Source: Eutypa lata
Lineage: Eukaryota; Ascomycota; Sordariomycetes; Xylariales; Diatrypaceae
Assembly: GCA_022661535.1 (NCBI GenBank)
Contig: JAKULF010000003.1
Span: 806,001-870,000 of the forward strand
Length of the DNA: 64,000 nucleotides
Direction of reading: 5' to 3'
Position numbers and translations under genes: made by a program. How positions within the stretch are numbered: the first letter of the stretch is position 1; each line of letters opens with the position of its first letter. Below are positions 34,016 through 46,072 of the stretch, piece by piece. Below the pieces are notes generated by a model. The model was given only the letters and a program-made list of their open reading frames with translations. It had not been told where the DNA came from and made no database searches.

Positions 34016-36049
34016 ATGTCGGCCGAAGCACATCCCACCCCGGGCCCTGGTCAGCCTCAGATCCTCAAGACTTCGGGGGGTAACAATGCGTATCACAACT
34101 TCCACAACGACTTCCTCCATGTTCAGGATCCGAACGAGCGCCGCCGTCTAGCTCTCGCCGAAATCGACAAGGCTCCGTTCGGATGGTATCATGTTCGGTA
34201 CGAGACTCACACCTCCCTGAAACTGGTGACAAATCTACACATTGGGGCACTCAACTAATAATAGGGGGTAGGGCTTGCATCGTCGCCGGTGTTGGCTTCT
34301 TCACCGACTCGTACGACATCTTCGCCGTCAGTCTGCTAAACGTGATGCTGGGAATCGTGTACTTCCCAGCTACAGGCAAGCTACCCACATCGTCCGACAA
34401 CGCCATTAAGCTTTCCACCTCCGCCGGCACCGTCGTCGGGCAGCTCGTCTTCGGGTACCTCGCCGACCGCGTGGGGCGGAAGAAGATGTACGGCCTCGAG
34501 CTGATCATCATCATCTTCGCGACGCTCGGCCAGGCCCTGAGCTCCGGCTCCCCCTCGGTCGACGTCGTCGGTCTCCTGATCTTCTGGCGCGTGCTGATGG
34601 GCGTGGGCATCGGCGGCGACTACCCCCTGTCGAGCATCATCACCTCGGAGTTCGCGACCACGCGGTGGAGGGGCGCCATGATGGGCGCCGTGTTCGCCAT
34701 GCAGGGAATCGGCCAGTTGGTCTGCGCGTTCGTCATGCTGTTCGTCACTCTCGGGTTCAAGAAGCAGCTCGAGGTTTCGCCCTCAATCACCGAGTGCGAT
34801 GGGTACTGCGCCATTGCCGTCGACAAGATGTGGCGGACCCTCATCGGCTTCGGTGCCGTCCCGGCAGCCATCGCACTCTACTACCGGTTGACGATCCCCG
34901 AGACCCCTGTAAGCTACGACCCCTGGTTTTAATAGTGTGCTATTCAATATTAACTCGTGTATAGCGTTACACCTTCGATGTCGGCCGCGATGTCGTCAAG
35001 GCCTCGGATGATGTCGAGGCTTACATGTCTGGCAAGGCGGAGGGCAAGCCCGATGATATTGCACGTATCCAGGCTCGCCAGGATGCCCAGACGCAGCTGC
35101 AGATTCCTCAAGCTAGCTGGAGCGATTTTATCCGCCATTACTCCATCCCCAAGAACGGTCTTCTCCTCCTGGGCACGGCCGGTTCCTGGTTCTGTCTGGA
35201 TGTTGCCTGTAAGTTCATTCTATCCGTTTTTGGTTTGATACTTTGACATTTGCTGACGGAGGAATTACTTGCTTAGTCTACGGTCTTTCTCTGAACAACG
35301 CCAACATTCTGGAAACGATCGGCTACTCGACGAAGAACGCCACTAGCACCTATGAAGTGCTGTACAACACTGCTATCGGAAATATGATCATCGTCCTTGC
35401 TGGTGCGGTTCCCGGCTACTGGGTATCTGTTGCTACTCTGGACACCCTCGGCCGAAAGACCATCCAGCTGGGTGGTTTCATCATCCTCACCATCCTCTTC
35501 GCCGTCATGGGCTTTGCCTATTATCACATCAGCCCCAACGGCCTCCTCGCTATTTATGTTTTGGCCCAGTTCTTCTTTAACTTCGGTCCTAATGTATGTT
35601 CCATCTCTCCCACCCTGAACCCCCTCCAGGGAAGCTCTACTAGGAGATTAGTACTAGGTGGGAACAAACAAGATGTCTTGGGCACGTATGCTAATCTATT
35701 ATACCAGATGACGACATTTATCGTCCCTGGCGAAGTTTTCCCAACCCGATACAGGTCCACCTCCCATGGCATCTCGGCGGCTAGTGGCAAGATTGGCTCC
35801 ATCATCGGCCAGGGCGCCATCTCGACCCTGAAGTCCCGCGGAGCTAAGAATCCCGGCGATAGCCCTTGGATGGACCACGTGCTGGAGATCTACGCCCTCT
35901 TCATGCTGCTTGGCTGCGGTACCACGTTCCTGATTCCCGAGACGAAGCGGAAGACCCTCGAGGAGCTCTCGGGAGAGGACCAGCCCCTCCCGCACGCCGG
36001 CCACCTCGACGGTGAAGGCCACAAGGAAACCACAACCGAGTCTCTTTAA
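34016..36049 (+). CDS. PHO84: High-affinity phosphate:H+ symporter, PHO84/PHO-5 type
   Basis: Plasma-membrane MFS transporter that imports inorganic phosphate. Five exons: 34016-34197, 34272-34908, 34965-35208, 35277-35593 and 35708-36049, all GT-AG with consistent phase; 573 aa. Family motifs: RRRLALAEIDKAPFGWYHVR before helix 1, AGVGFFTDSYDIFAV, GTVVGQLVFGYLADRVGRKK (MFS signature loop 2-3), GVGIGGDYPLSSIITSEFA, TVPETP-like TIPETP followed by RYTFDV, FYGLSLNNANIL, STLDTLGRK-like VATLDTLGRK, PGEVFPTRYRST, and FLIPETKRKTLEELSGE. Twelve membrane helices are expected. The acceptor of exon 2 (AG at 34270-34271) was chosen because it alone restores HVRACIVAGVGFF. Probably induced by phosphate starvation. 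Confidence 0.95.
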
Positions 36050-36355
36050 GATATCCCACGTAACATAACTTTCTCTCATGTATTTAATTTTGATATATAC
36101 GAGCACGGTACAACCAACACTCTTTAGGTGGGATTGTCATGGTGCAATTTAGGAAGGAAGGCAGGCAAGTCGGTGGCGGGGAGGCACGGTTTCGCATTTA
36201 TACATGTACACTCACGCATAGATAATACCCATTCAGTCTCTTGAATACACTAGGAACATGTTTATACTCTAATGGTGGCTAGATTCATCGTGCAATTGCA
36301 AAATATGATGACAGCTGATCCCAAGCCATAGCTCCGCCACCCGCAACTCAATTAT
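36050..36355. other. Short convergent intergenic gap
   Basis: 3' ends of the transporter (+) and the DUF427 gene (-) meet here. No gene seen. Confidence 0.5.
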
Positions 36356-36912
36356 CTATGGCCCGGAGATGTCGACTTTTGTTTTGTCTAAGAGGTGTTG
36401 AGTAAATTATTACATTCAAGGCCACCACAGTCGTCGAAGTTACAACGCTGGCAGGGAGGGAGGAGGGCTTGCATAACTTACAGAAAGCGACGTAGTCCTT
36501 GAAATGCTGCGCCTTCTCCTTAGTCTCTGGGTAATACCAAGCAGCGTTCTCGAGTTCGGCATCTACATGGCCTCCTAATTAGCCTACTGGCACCACTGAT
36601 GGCGTCTTCCCACCAAGCCCCCCCGCGATCATACGACAAAAGAATAGGGGGAATCCTAGGGAACTTAGGAAAGGGGGGAGAGTAGCTAGGAGGTAGCTGG
36701 TTTTTCGGGCCACGCCACATACCGTTCACTTTGACCGTGTAGTAGCTCGCATCTCCTTTCCAGGGACAGTGGGTGTGGTGGTCGGTCTTGGTGAAATACT
36801 CGGTCTTGATCGCCGCTGGAGGGAAGTACACGTTTCCCTCGACGAACTCGTACGTGTCGGACTCGGCGACCGTCGTGCCGTTCACGCTCGCTTTGACGTT
36901 TCCAGTAGGCAT
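36356..36912 (-). CDS. DUF427 domain protein with apparent +1 frameshift in exon 2
   Basis: Small single-domain DUF427 protein, biochemical role unknown. Exons on the minus strand: 36723-36912, 36482-36563 and 36356-36387. Exon 1 gives MPTGNVKASVNGTTVAESD through DHHTHCPWKGDASYYTVKVN, strongly DUF427. Exon 2 in the spliced frame reads DAELENAA and exon 3 ends KTKVDISGP. After NAA the conserved WYYPETKEKAQHFKDYVAFY continues only in another frame, because three A bases at 36539-36541 (TTT on the coding strand) exceed by one what the frame needs. The three exons total 304 nt, one more than a multiple of three; without the extra base the protein would be 100 aa. Either a recent null allele or a base-call/assembly error; all other splice sites are intact. 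Confidence 0.75.
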
Positions 36913-38134
36913 TTTTTAGAGAGCCGATGATGATTACTATATAATATATAATATAGGAGACACTAAGCTGGGTGACGGGACGATGGCAACTAGTTAACTG
37001 GTTCTATTTGAAAATGGTAATGCAGCTAATTAAGTAGATAAGCTACGAAGCCTCGTGAGTTATGGTGTAGTAGTTTTAATGAACATATAGATGCGTTATG
37101 CATTCTTTAACTTAGTCACCTTATAGACCTTGGGCTTGATGCAACTAGAAGAGTTCGATTTGAAATCAAGTGGTGCTCCTCATCTGCGGGGTCAGCCGTC
37201 TTACTTACTTTGACTAATATGCCCTGACTGTTAGTGACATCAATAGAACATGTGTATATTACCACTAGTAAGGATTATGAAAGGGGATTTGTAAGACGTA
37301 AGTGGTAAAGACTATATATAATACTGAGCAGATAGTGAACGTATATTTATGCTTAATTGCGTTGGGACCTCATATACGATAAAAGAGGCTTACTACGTAT
37401 AAATATAGCAAGCGTGGGTTTGCGGGGTGTTGCGCAGTTATTAGGTACAAAAACTATATACACTCATAATCCGTTTCTGCATACGTCATTGAGGGCAAAC
37501 TTCTCATTATGCAGGTATATCTATCAATACCTATATTCGAAGTTCAGGTCACTTTATACTCGCGAATTGCTTAATAGCACATCACATTGATCAACTACTC
37601 GCACAATATCGGTAGGCATCCCCTATGATATCCGGTAATATCCGGCAAGATGGATGGTTTTCTTCAAGAAGGTTGCTTGGTAGTGTAAGTTGTCGGCAAA
37701 CTGTGGAAGAAACACAGCAGAAACACTTATCACTGACACTGTATAAGTCTTCCTTTTACAGTGAGATAATACAGTATGAATATGCCTCACGAATGACAAC
37801 CCAGCCATTTCCAAAGGACCCCAGTTCCCCGCATGCCATTCGCCCGAAAGTGCGAAAAAGCTCCCCCCAAAGAGCTCCACTACCCCAACTTTTCCTGAGA
37901 TCGGCTTCAGCATATGCGCTAAGGCTACTGCGCGACCTCGGGGCTAAAGCCGACATTGATCGGTAGTGATACCTGAGGTATTGCCGATGAAGGCAAAAGC
38001 TACTAATCGAAATTCCCCTTTTCTTTCCTCTTTTCCTTGTTTTCATCTGTGCCACTGTGTCTTTCTTCTGGCGTCCAATTGTGAAGATTCATTGTTGTTA
38101 TCTCATCCTGCTACTAGAACTAGAACCGCCCACG
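36913..38134. other. Intergenic, divergent promoters
   Basis: Lies between DUF427 (-) and lactate dehydrogenase (+). No gene seen; a short AT-rich stretch surrounds 37310-37400. Confidence 0.5.
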
Positions 38135-39886
38135 ATGGTTCTCTCAGGTGTTGAAGTTTCCAAGCACGGTGATAAGGAATCTTGCTGGGTTGTGGTTCAT
38201 GTACGTGGTAGTGTCTCTTCCCACCCTATCCGACTCTCCACTAACGGACTTTGAAGGGAAAAGCCTACGATGTGACGGAATTCTTACCAGGTTCGTTTTG
38301 CGTTGTCTAAGTTAATCATCACAAGGTCTAAACGTCGCCGCTGACGACGTTGCATAGAGCATCCGGGAGGAATGAAGATTATCCTGAAATATGCGGTGAG
38401 TAACCCCGATATATCAATTGGTATGTAGTATCCTGGAACTAATCCTTAGTATGTGTAGGGCAAAGATGCGACAGAGGCTTTCGATCCTATTCACCCCCCA
38501 GATACCCTCGATAAGTACCTTGACAAGTCGAAACACTTGGGCCCCGTCGACTTGAGTTCGGTCGCCAAGGTGGAGGAAGAGGAAGACCCCGAGGAGGCAG
38601 ACAGACAACAACGTATCAAAGACAAACCGCTTATAACGCAATGCTACAACCTGATGGACTTCGAGTCCGTAGCTAAGAAGACTATGAAGAGGGGGGCGTG
38701 GGGTTACTACTCCAGTGCTGCCGATGATGAGATTGTACGTCTTGCAATGTTCCATCTTCTAACTTACACACACACACACACACATATGGACTAGGCTGAC
38801 AAGCGGCAATAGACACTTAGAGAAAACCACGAAGCATACCACAGGATATGGTTTAGGCCGAAGATACTGGTTGACGTGAAAGAGGTGGATTTTTCGACTA
38901 CCATGCTCGGCACGAAAGTTGACATGCCGTTCTACGTCACCGCGACGGCGCTGGGGAAGCTGGGACATCCCGAGGGCGAAGTGGTACTAACGCGGGCCTC
39001 GAGGAAGCACAACGTAATACAGATGATCCCGACGCTGGCGTCCTGCTCGTTCGACGAGATCATGGACGCGGCCGAAGGCGACCAGGTGCAATGGATGCAG
39101 CTGTACGTCAACCAGGACCGGGCCATCACGGAGCGGATCGTGAAGCACGCGGAGAAGCGGGGCTGCAAGGGCCTGTTCATTACGGTCGACGCGCCGCAGC
39201 TGGGCCGGCGGGAGAAGGACATGCGCTCGAAGTTCACGGACCAGGGCACCGACGTGCAGTCCGGCGAGGCGACGGACAACTCGCAGGGCGCGGCCCGCGC
39301 CATCTCCTCGTTCATCGACCCCAGCCTGTCCTGGAAAGACATCCCGTGGTTCCAGTCCATCACCAAGATGCCCATCGTGCTCAAGGGCGTGCAGCGCGTG
39401 GAGGACGTGCTCCGGGCGGCCGAGGCCGGCGTGCAGGGGGTGGTGCTCTCGAACCACGGCGGGCGGCAGCTGGACTTCGCGCCGTCGGCCGTCGAGGTGC
39501 TGGCCGAGGCCATGCCGGCGCTGCGGGCGCGCGGGCTCGACGGCAAGATCGAGGTCTACGTGGACGGCGGGGTGCGGCGCGGCACCGACATCCTCAAGGC
39601 GCTGTGCCTGGGCGCCAAGGGGGTCGGCATCGGCCGGCCCTTCCTCTACGCCATGTCGGCCTACGGCCAGGAGGGCGTCGAGCGCGCCATGCAGCTGCTC
39701 CGCGACGAGATGGAGATGAACATGCGCCTCATCGGCTGCACCGCCGTCGACCAGCTCAACCCCTCCCTCGTCGACGTCCGCAACCTCGGCGCCCACGTCA
39801 CCGGCGTCCCCGCTGACCACCTCGGCCGCAAGGTCTACGACCCGCTCGCTACGCCGGCGTTCAAGGAGCCTAAGGCGAAGTTATAG
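38135..39886 (+). CDS. CYB2: Flavocytochrome b2-type L-lactate dehydrogenase (cytochrome)
   Basis: Fused cytochrome b5 and FMN alpha-hydroxy-acid dehydrogenase. Five exons: 38135-38200, 38257-38290, 38358-38395, 38459-38734 and 38813-39886; 495 aa. The haem domain, residues 1 to about 75, has the two axial His residues in EHPGG and FDPIHPPD. The FMN domain, from about 145, has YNLMDFESVAKKTMKRGAWG, PFYVTATALGKLGHPEGE, LYVNQDRAITERIVKHAE, LFITVDAPQLGRREKDMRSK, IVLKGVQRVEDVLRA, SNHGGRQLDFAPSAVEVL (active-site His) and VYVDGGVRRGTDILKAL. It should oxidise L-lactate to pyruvate. Unlike yeast Cyb2 there is no N-terminal mitochondrial presequence: the haem domain starts almost at Met1. The enzyme may therefore be cytosolic or use another hydroxy acid or acceptor. 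Confidence 0.93.
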
Positions 39887-41365
39887 GTAGATGGAGAAGG
39901 GGAGGGAAGGGAAGGGAAGGGAAGTGGAAGCGTTGGTGGTTAAACTAACTGGTGCACGTGGAAGCGACCTGCGTGTGTAACATAACATAACGGCCTGGTC
40001 ATATATATTTGTCCTTTGGGTGGGTGTGCCTTTGCTTGAACTACCTAGAAGGTCTGATGCGGTTGATGCCCCAAGTCTTATTTTAGTATAAAGCCATTTA
40101 CTAGTCTAGCAAAGAGACCCTTATAGTATATTCGGAGCGGTGGTGATTGAACACTTCTTCTTAAGACTTGCATTTTTGAATGCTTTCTACCCAGCACTAT
40201 TCATGCATTACTGTCTATTATATACCTTAATATATAGAGAGGGCTATTTAGTATCTAATAGCTAAACAGATCCATTATTAAAGAACGCCTACAATGATTA
40301 ATTACTACCTACATACTTAATGTACAACACGTAGTGGCTTTGAACGGTTTGGAGGCTTATAAAGTGGAGGAAATCCTATGATAGAATAGGAGTCTAGAAT
40401 CCCTGTTAGTTGTCATTCGCTAACTACCTCTAGCTTCTAGTTGATGGTCAGCTGTGAGGCTATGTAGTTAATCCCATCCTCTTTGGCCCCTCAGTTGACA
40501 TGCTGAGTTGCCTAATCCAGCTGCTGTTGGAGAGGAAGACCGGCCCAAGATGTATCTAGAATGCAAGTACCTACCTAAACTATTTGGTACTCTATCCCCC
40601 CGCATTGAAGCATGAATCATACATAATATGAATAAATGCATGAAAACGCCCATGACTTTCTTTTCTTGAATTCGGCTCAAAACCATTATTATATGAGCTG
40701 AACGAAGTAATTGATAATATGACATGTCTATATGTACCTCGTAGTATTGACGCGCTTTCCGACGGGCTAATTGGAAGGAAGTAGAGAGGACCCTTATTGC
40801 ATTAGTGCTATTCATGCGTATTGTATGTAGCTGAAATGTTCAGGTGATCGCGATCCGAACACCAGCATCAACACCAGCACACCAGATGGACTCATATACA
40901 CTTCGGCAAAATACAGACAGTCATTTTCTTGAGCTCCCACCTCCATTTTATCTAACCATTTAATTATCTTTGTCCATTTCCTTTTCCTCCCTCACCCATC
41001 TTTTAATTATCCCGAGCGCTTGTTGTTCAAGAGCTCCCACCTTTAATCCCCCTAACGCTACCTATCACTACCTACTTATCTACATATGTATTGTACATAC
41101 ATCCTACGTTGATACCTACGTACCTAGGATAACACACACAAACACTATCGCACCCATGTTGTATGACGCTATCTGTAAGACCCGATACGCTTTCTGCTGC
41201 CTCGGTCGGTGAACGAAGGACATTGACTCACCTTGCAATACCTACCTACGCATCTGCCACGTTCATTCTCACCCCGCTCCCCTCCCTTTGTTGGAGCCGG
41301 GCGCTCCTAACCGTCCAGGAAAGACAGAAAGAAGAAGAAGAAGAAGAAAACCCCTCCATCTCACC
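39887..41365. other. Intergenic spacer
   Basis: GGGAA repeats at 39900-39925, then AT-rich spacer. The ACCTACCT type motif occurs near 40570 and 41050-41130. No gene seen. Confidence 0.5.
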
Positions 41366-42522
41366 ATGTCCTCTCTCGAGGCCAAGATCGTCGTGCTCGG
41401 CTCGCAGGGCGTGGGCAAGACGTCGCTGCTGATGCGCTATTGCAAGGGCGCCTTCGATCCCGCCCAGGTTACTTCCACGGTCGGCGCGAGTTTCCTGACA
41501 AAGCGGGTGGTCGACAGTGACACAGATACCGTTGTCCGATTGCAAATATGGGATACAGGTAAATTTAGATCTCTCTCTTCCTCTCCCCTCTCTTTCTCCA
41601 ATTCCGATAATGTTTTTCTTCTTTTCTTTCCTCTTCTTTTTGTTAATTCCTTTTTTCTGTAGCCGGACAGGAACGGTTCAGATCGATATCGAGACTCTAC
41701 TACCGCGGCGCCAACGCCTGCATCCTCTGCTACAGCATAACCGACGCGCAGTCCTTCACCGAGATGGGGATATGGCTGACGGAGCTGCGCCGGAACCTGC
41801 CCTCCGACATCGTCCTCCACGTCGTGGGCACGAAAGCCGACATCGTCACGCGCGACCCCACCCGCCGCGAAGTCCCCTTCGAGCGCTGCATCGCCTACGT
41901 AGCCGAGAACCTCGCGCCCGGCCTGGGATCCACGCCCCCGCCGACCGCGTCGCCCCCGGGACTCTCCGGCCTGCCGCCCGGGCCCGGCACGAGCCAGTCG
42001 AGCATGGGAGGAACCACCGCCACCGCGACAGCGACAGCGACAGCGACGGCGACGGCGACATCGAGCGGGCACGAACCCCGCAGCCCGAGTAGCAAGCGGA
42101 GCAGCGGGTTCTGGGCGCAGGAGGCCGGCTGGGACGCCTGCCACGAGATCTCCGCCGAGAGCGGCGAGGGCGTCGAGGAGGTCTTCCGCGTCGTGACTCG
42201 AAAGCTCGTCGAGCAGAACCGCAAGATGCAGCAGGCCATCCTGGCCGCGACGGCGTCGCCGGGCGGCACCCCCGGGTACGAGGGGATCAGCGGCGGCGGC
42301 GGTAGCGGCAGCGGTGCAGAGGGAGCGAGCAACAACTACTTCGACGGCATGAACCCGCGGGGCAGCTTCCGCGTCGGCAGGGATAACAGGCGCAGCTGGT
42401 TGTTCTCGCCCGGGTTCTCGCCCGCTGTCACGATCGAGAACACGAGAGGTGGTGGCGGCGCGCAGCAAGACGGAGCTGCTCAGAATGAAGATCTTGGGAA
42501 GAGGCCGAAGAGGTGTTGTTAA
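41366..42522 (+). CDS. Rab-like small GTPase with long low-complexity insert
   Basis: Two exons, 41366-41558 and 41663-42522; 350 aa, against about 210 for a usual Rab. P-loop GSQGVGKTSLLMRYC at 12-26, switch I VTSTVGASFLTK, DTAGQERFRS (G3), base-recognition GTKAD (G4) and EISAES (G5). The protein ends KRCC, a Rab-style double-geranylgeranylation site, so it should sit on a membrane and regulate vesicle traffic. The closest match I recall is the Rab21/Rab22/Rab5 branch. Oddities: G4 is TKxD, as in Rho proteins, not NKxD; about 65 Pro/Gly/Ala-Thr residues are inserted between G4 and G5; and about 90 Gly/Ser-rich residues separate the G domain from the CC. A minisatellite encodes the (AT)n run. 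Confidence 0.88.
42016..42062 (+). repeat. GCGACA-type coding minisatellite in the GTPase gene
   Basis: Hexanucleotide GCGACA/ACGGCG units encode an Ala-Thr run inside the G-domain insert; likely length-variable between isolates. Confidence 0.8.
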
Positions 42523-45500
42523 GGGAGGGGTAGGGGGGAGGAAGGCTGTTAGGATAAGGTCTGCACCATGCCCAAACTTTATAAAGGGTAGCCATCCAGC
42601 CAGCCAGCTACCATAGGGGTACACGTCACAAATCGGGGGAACACCACACATACACTCTTACCCGCCATGGACAGGAGGAGCAACACTTTTTTTTTTATGA
42701 TTGAAATTATGCACGCATGCATTGTTGGCCGGGATATTGTCACATTACAGTACTGAAGGGGCTGTTTACGATTATTTGGTTTTTTTTTCGGTCATTGCAA
42801 TGGAATCATCGCGGGTGGGAAGGAGGGGCAGGATGGAACTACGGCGTTTTCCGGTCATCGATTATATTGGCTGGCATATTCTCGATTTCTTTTGCACCAA
42901 CGGAGCATGTAATGGATATACAGTTCTTTTCCTCTCACGAGACAACGACGATTTTAGATGTGCTTTGAATTTTTTTTCTGATTTTTTGATTTCTTGTTTA
43001 TGCATCGAACGGTATACCAATTACAGTTCTTGGGTTTTCTGTTTTTATGTATGTCTGTTTGGCTGCTATGCACGGAGGCTTCACGATCAGTCACGAAGAG
43101 AGAGAGGGGGAAAGATATAGGGGGGACAGGACGGAAAGGGAGCATTGAACAGGGCAGGCCCTGGGGCTGGAAATTATTCCGGTGGTAATCCATACCCCCT
43201 TTTCTCTGGTTACTTCTTCATTGGATTTGGATGCTAGCTGTGGGAGAGTGTTAAACAAGCAAGAGCAAGCACGATGAACGTACGTATGCGGCTGAATACT
43301 TCCTTTGGGTAGGCAGTAGGAGAATGGGTGGTAGTTAAGCTAGCTAGCTCTCTCGCGATGGATACGTATATCCTTGATGGATAACACATGGGTCACCTCA
43401 GCGATGCTCTACAAATCTTCCAAAGTGTGACTTTCGGAATCGAATGGTCATCTTCGGAAAGAAAGAAAAAAGACGACTCGTGTGATGTTTTACTATATGA
43501 AGAACGGGCTACACCTGAGCGACCCGGTGACTGGTATTTTCTACGGTGCCACCTCCTTCTAGTTAACTAGTTCGGTTTTGAGATGCATCCATTCACTCAG
43601 CATCGGGGCCTAGTTAGTCTTATATGTGCGTCCCTGGCGATCACTATAGACATCCGACTGGTCAAACTGGTCAAACTGTCACCTGGCGCCTAGCGCCGGA
43701 GATACGAATGAACTCGGTCGAATCCATGCTATGTGCATGTTATGAGGCCCTTTTCTTAAGGAAGGAATTGCGAAATGGAGTTTGCTACATTGAGTCTTGT
43801 GGGATGCGCACCTAGCACGCTAAATTGTGGATGGATGGATGGCAGGTGAAGCTATCTACAGTGTGATTCGCATTGGCAAAAAACGAGAATGAAACGGTGA
43901 ATCAGTTCCAACACTCACCATGAACTATCCATGACTATCTCATGGACTACATATGCTATGCCTTATTTCTCTAGTTGCTATTCTAGTTCCCGGTTGATTT
44001 TGTCTCCTAAAGTTTCAACCGGTTGACTCCTCAAAAACTAATCTATAGGTCACGCAGGGGAAAGTGCACATCCATCCACCGAGTGTACTGATTCCCACGA
44101 CTTATTTGCCATCACTACTTCATGCTAATACTTTTTGTCATATAGGCTGCCATTCTAATAATGGCACGATATATCACAAACCAGACTGAACTTACAAAGG
44201 TACACATCTGGAGAGATCAACTTAAAATGCCTACGAATTTAAGTACACTGTCGAATTAGAGACAAGAGGGCTGTAATTCACCCACAACATGAGCGTTATA
44301 GGCATATCCCCTCGACCATACGCGTCCCGGCCATGTGCGCCGGCCGTCGAACCGGTAAACGGTCTCTCTCTCTCTCTCTCTCTCTCTCGGCGCCCTTTAT
44401 CCTCGCTCGTATACTACGCAACAGGGTCTCATCCCCGAGATTCGTAGCCTTCCTCACAGCATTACGGCTAACTAGTGATTCTTGGAGGCAGACACGGTGG
44501 TCCTCCATTTTCCCGAATGACGAGGTGGGTGTCTTAGTTCGTTAGGCATCGAGGCGACTGGCCTTGAAAAGAGTCTGGGAAGTGTTGTGGACTTGGACGG
44601 GGATTTCTCTTGCGCGAAAACACACGAGGTGCGGTAGTTCACTAATCCGAGACCTCGAGTCGAATCCATTACAATCTGGTATATCTGATAAATGAAGGGT
44701 ATACTCCTTAAGGACGTAGGTATGTTGCTAGTTCGTATAACCACTTGAGGGGGCTCGATTGCTTTCTGTATCCCTATTTACGTGCCCGAACAAGTTCTGA
44801 ACTTTCTGTGTCGTATTTATTATTGGGGATTCTACATATGTACGAAGCTAAATATTTACTACATGCGAACAACTTAACAAGCTCCATGTACGTAGCTTTG
44901 CACTTTGGTGGCCCATTATGCATGTAATTCTTTTTCTTCCATCATTTGTGCCTAATCCGGCTCGATTACGTAGTCCGACCACATATTCCTTGTCTTGAAT
45001 ATGGAGCTGAAGTATGAAGGACGAGCTATCTAGAATTTTGATATTCCGTAAGGCGATGGTTCATTCCGCAATTTGGGGCTGTATTCCCGCCCTAGACGTC
45101 AGGACGTCTACGGGTTACGAGTACATACGTAGTTTCAGGGGTCGGTTTTGCTTTTTTGCATTATACCTAATATGTATTGTGCTAGGCATTCATCCATCTC
45201 TTGGCCTGTTTCCCCAATTGGGGCAGTAGGATTTAGAATCAACTTCGGCCTTGGAGACAAGGTAATTAAGGCAGGGGGTATGAAAAGAGCACCTCCAAGG
45301 AGGAAAGTATATAATACTTCCTACTAGACTTACTAACCGTGACAATGCCTTGATATTCGTATGGTTAAGGTAGGATTCGGGTGTGGTTTCTGTATCAATT
45401 GTCTTATACTTTCTACGTAGTTGAACTATTAGTTTAACTGTACACACCTTATACATAGATGGGGGACCTGGGCTAGTGGGCTACCGGGGCGACAGCTCAT

Positions 45501-46072
45501 TGGGTTTCTGTTACGACATAAAATGCCAGGTTACGCGGCGGTGGAACCATGAGCTGAAGACGGGACAATCCGTTGGGTCTGGCGAATACGGCATAACCCC
45601 CGACCCGATCTAGGGGCGATGGATTGGCATTCCGGGGCCGGGTGGGGCGGCTAGCGGCAAGTCCCACGGGAATGTATAATGACAAGCCTTGAAAGGATGG
45701 AGCTTACTGTGCCGCCTCGTCTGCTCATCCAACTAGCGTCAGAACAACCTACCTACACCCTTTCCGCCCTTGGTAGGCTCGGCTTCTGGAGCCGTCGAGC
45801 TGATGCAATTTCATGCCTTGGGAGCAGAGGCGTTGCCGTATAGGTAACCTAGCGGCCGCAAGAGGGCGGCCCAGTACGGTGGATGGATGACGACGAGTAA
45901 GCACGGAACTTTGCGTTGAGAGGGTCATTCTTATTTATCTACTCGATCTGGAGTTGAATGTCCCCGTAGATGAATGAGAGAGACCCAGTCATCCCGCCCG
46001 CACCGCGTGACCTAGCATAGTAAAAACACACACACACACTCTCACTCAAGCGTTCCGATATTTCGAAAAGCC
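42523..46072. other. 3.5 kb gene-poor region
   Basis: No supported gene on either strand. Contains a CT dinucleotide run at 44360-44388 and T-rich stretches at 42685-43040. The many short frames lack family signals. Confidence 0.5.

Noticed and set aside
41437..42651. 404-codon minus-strand frame opposite the Rab-like gene
   Set aside because: A shadow of a GC-rich exon. The plus strand carries all GTPase motifs.
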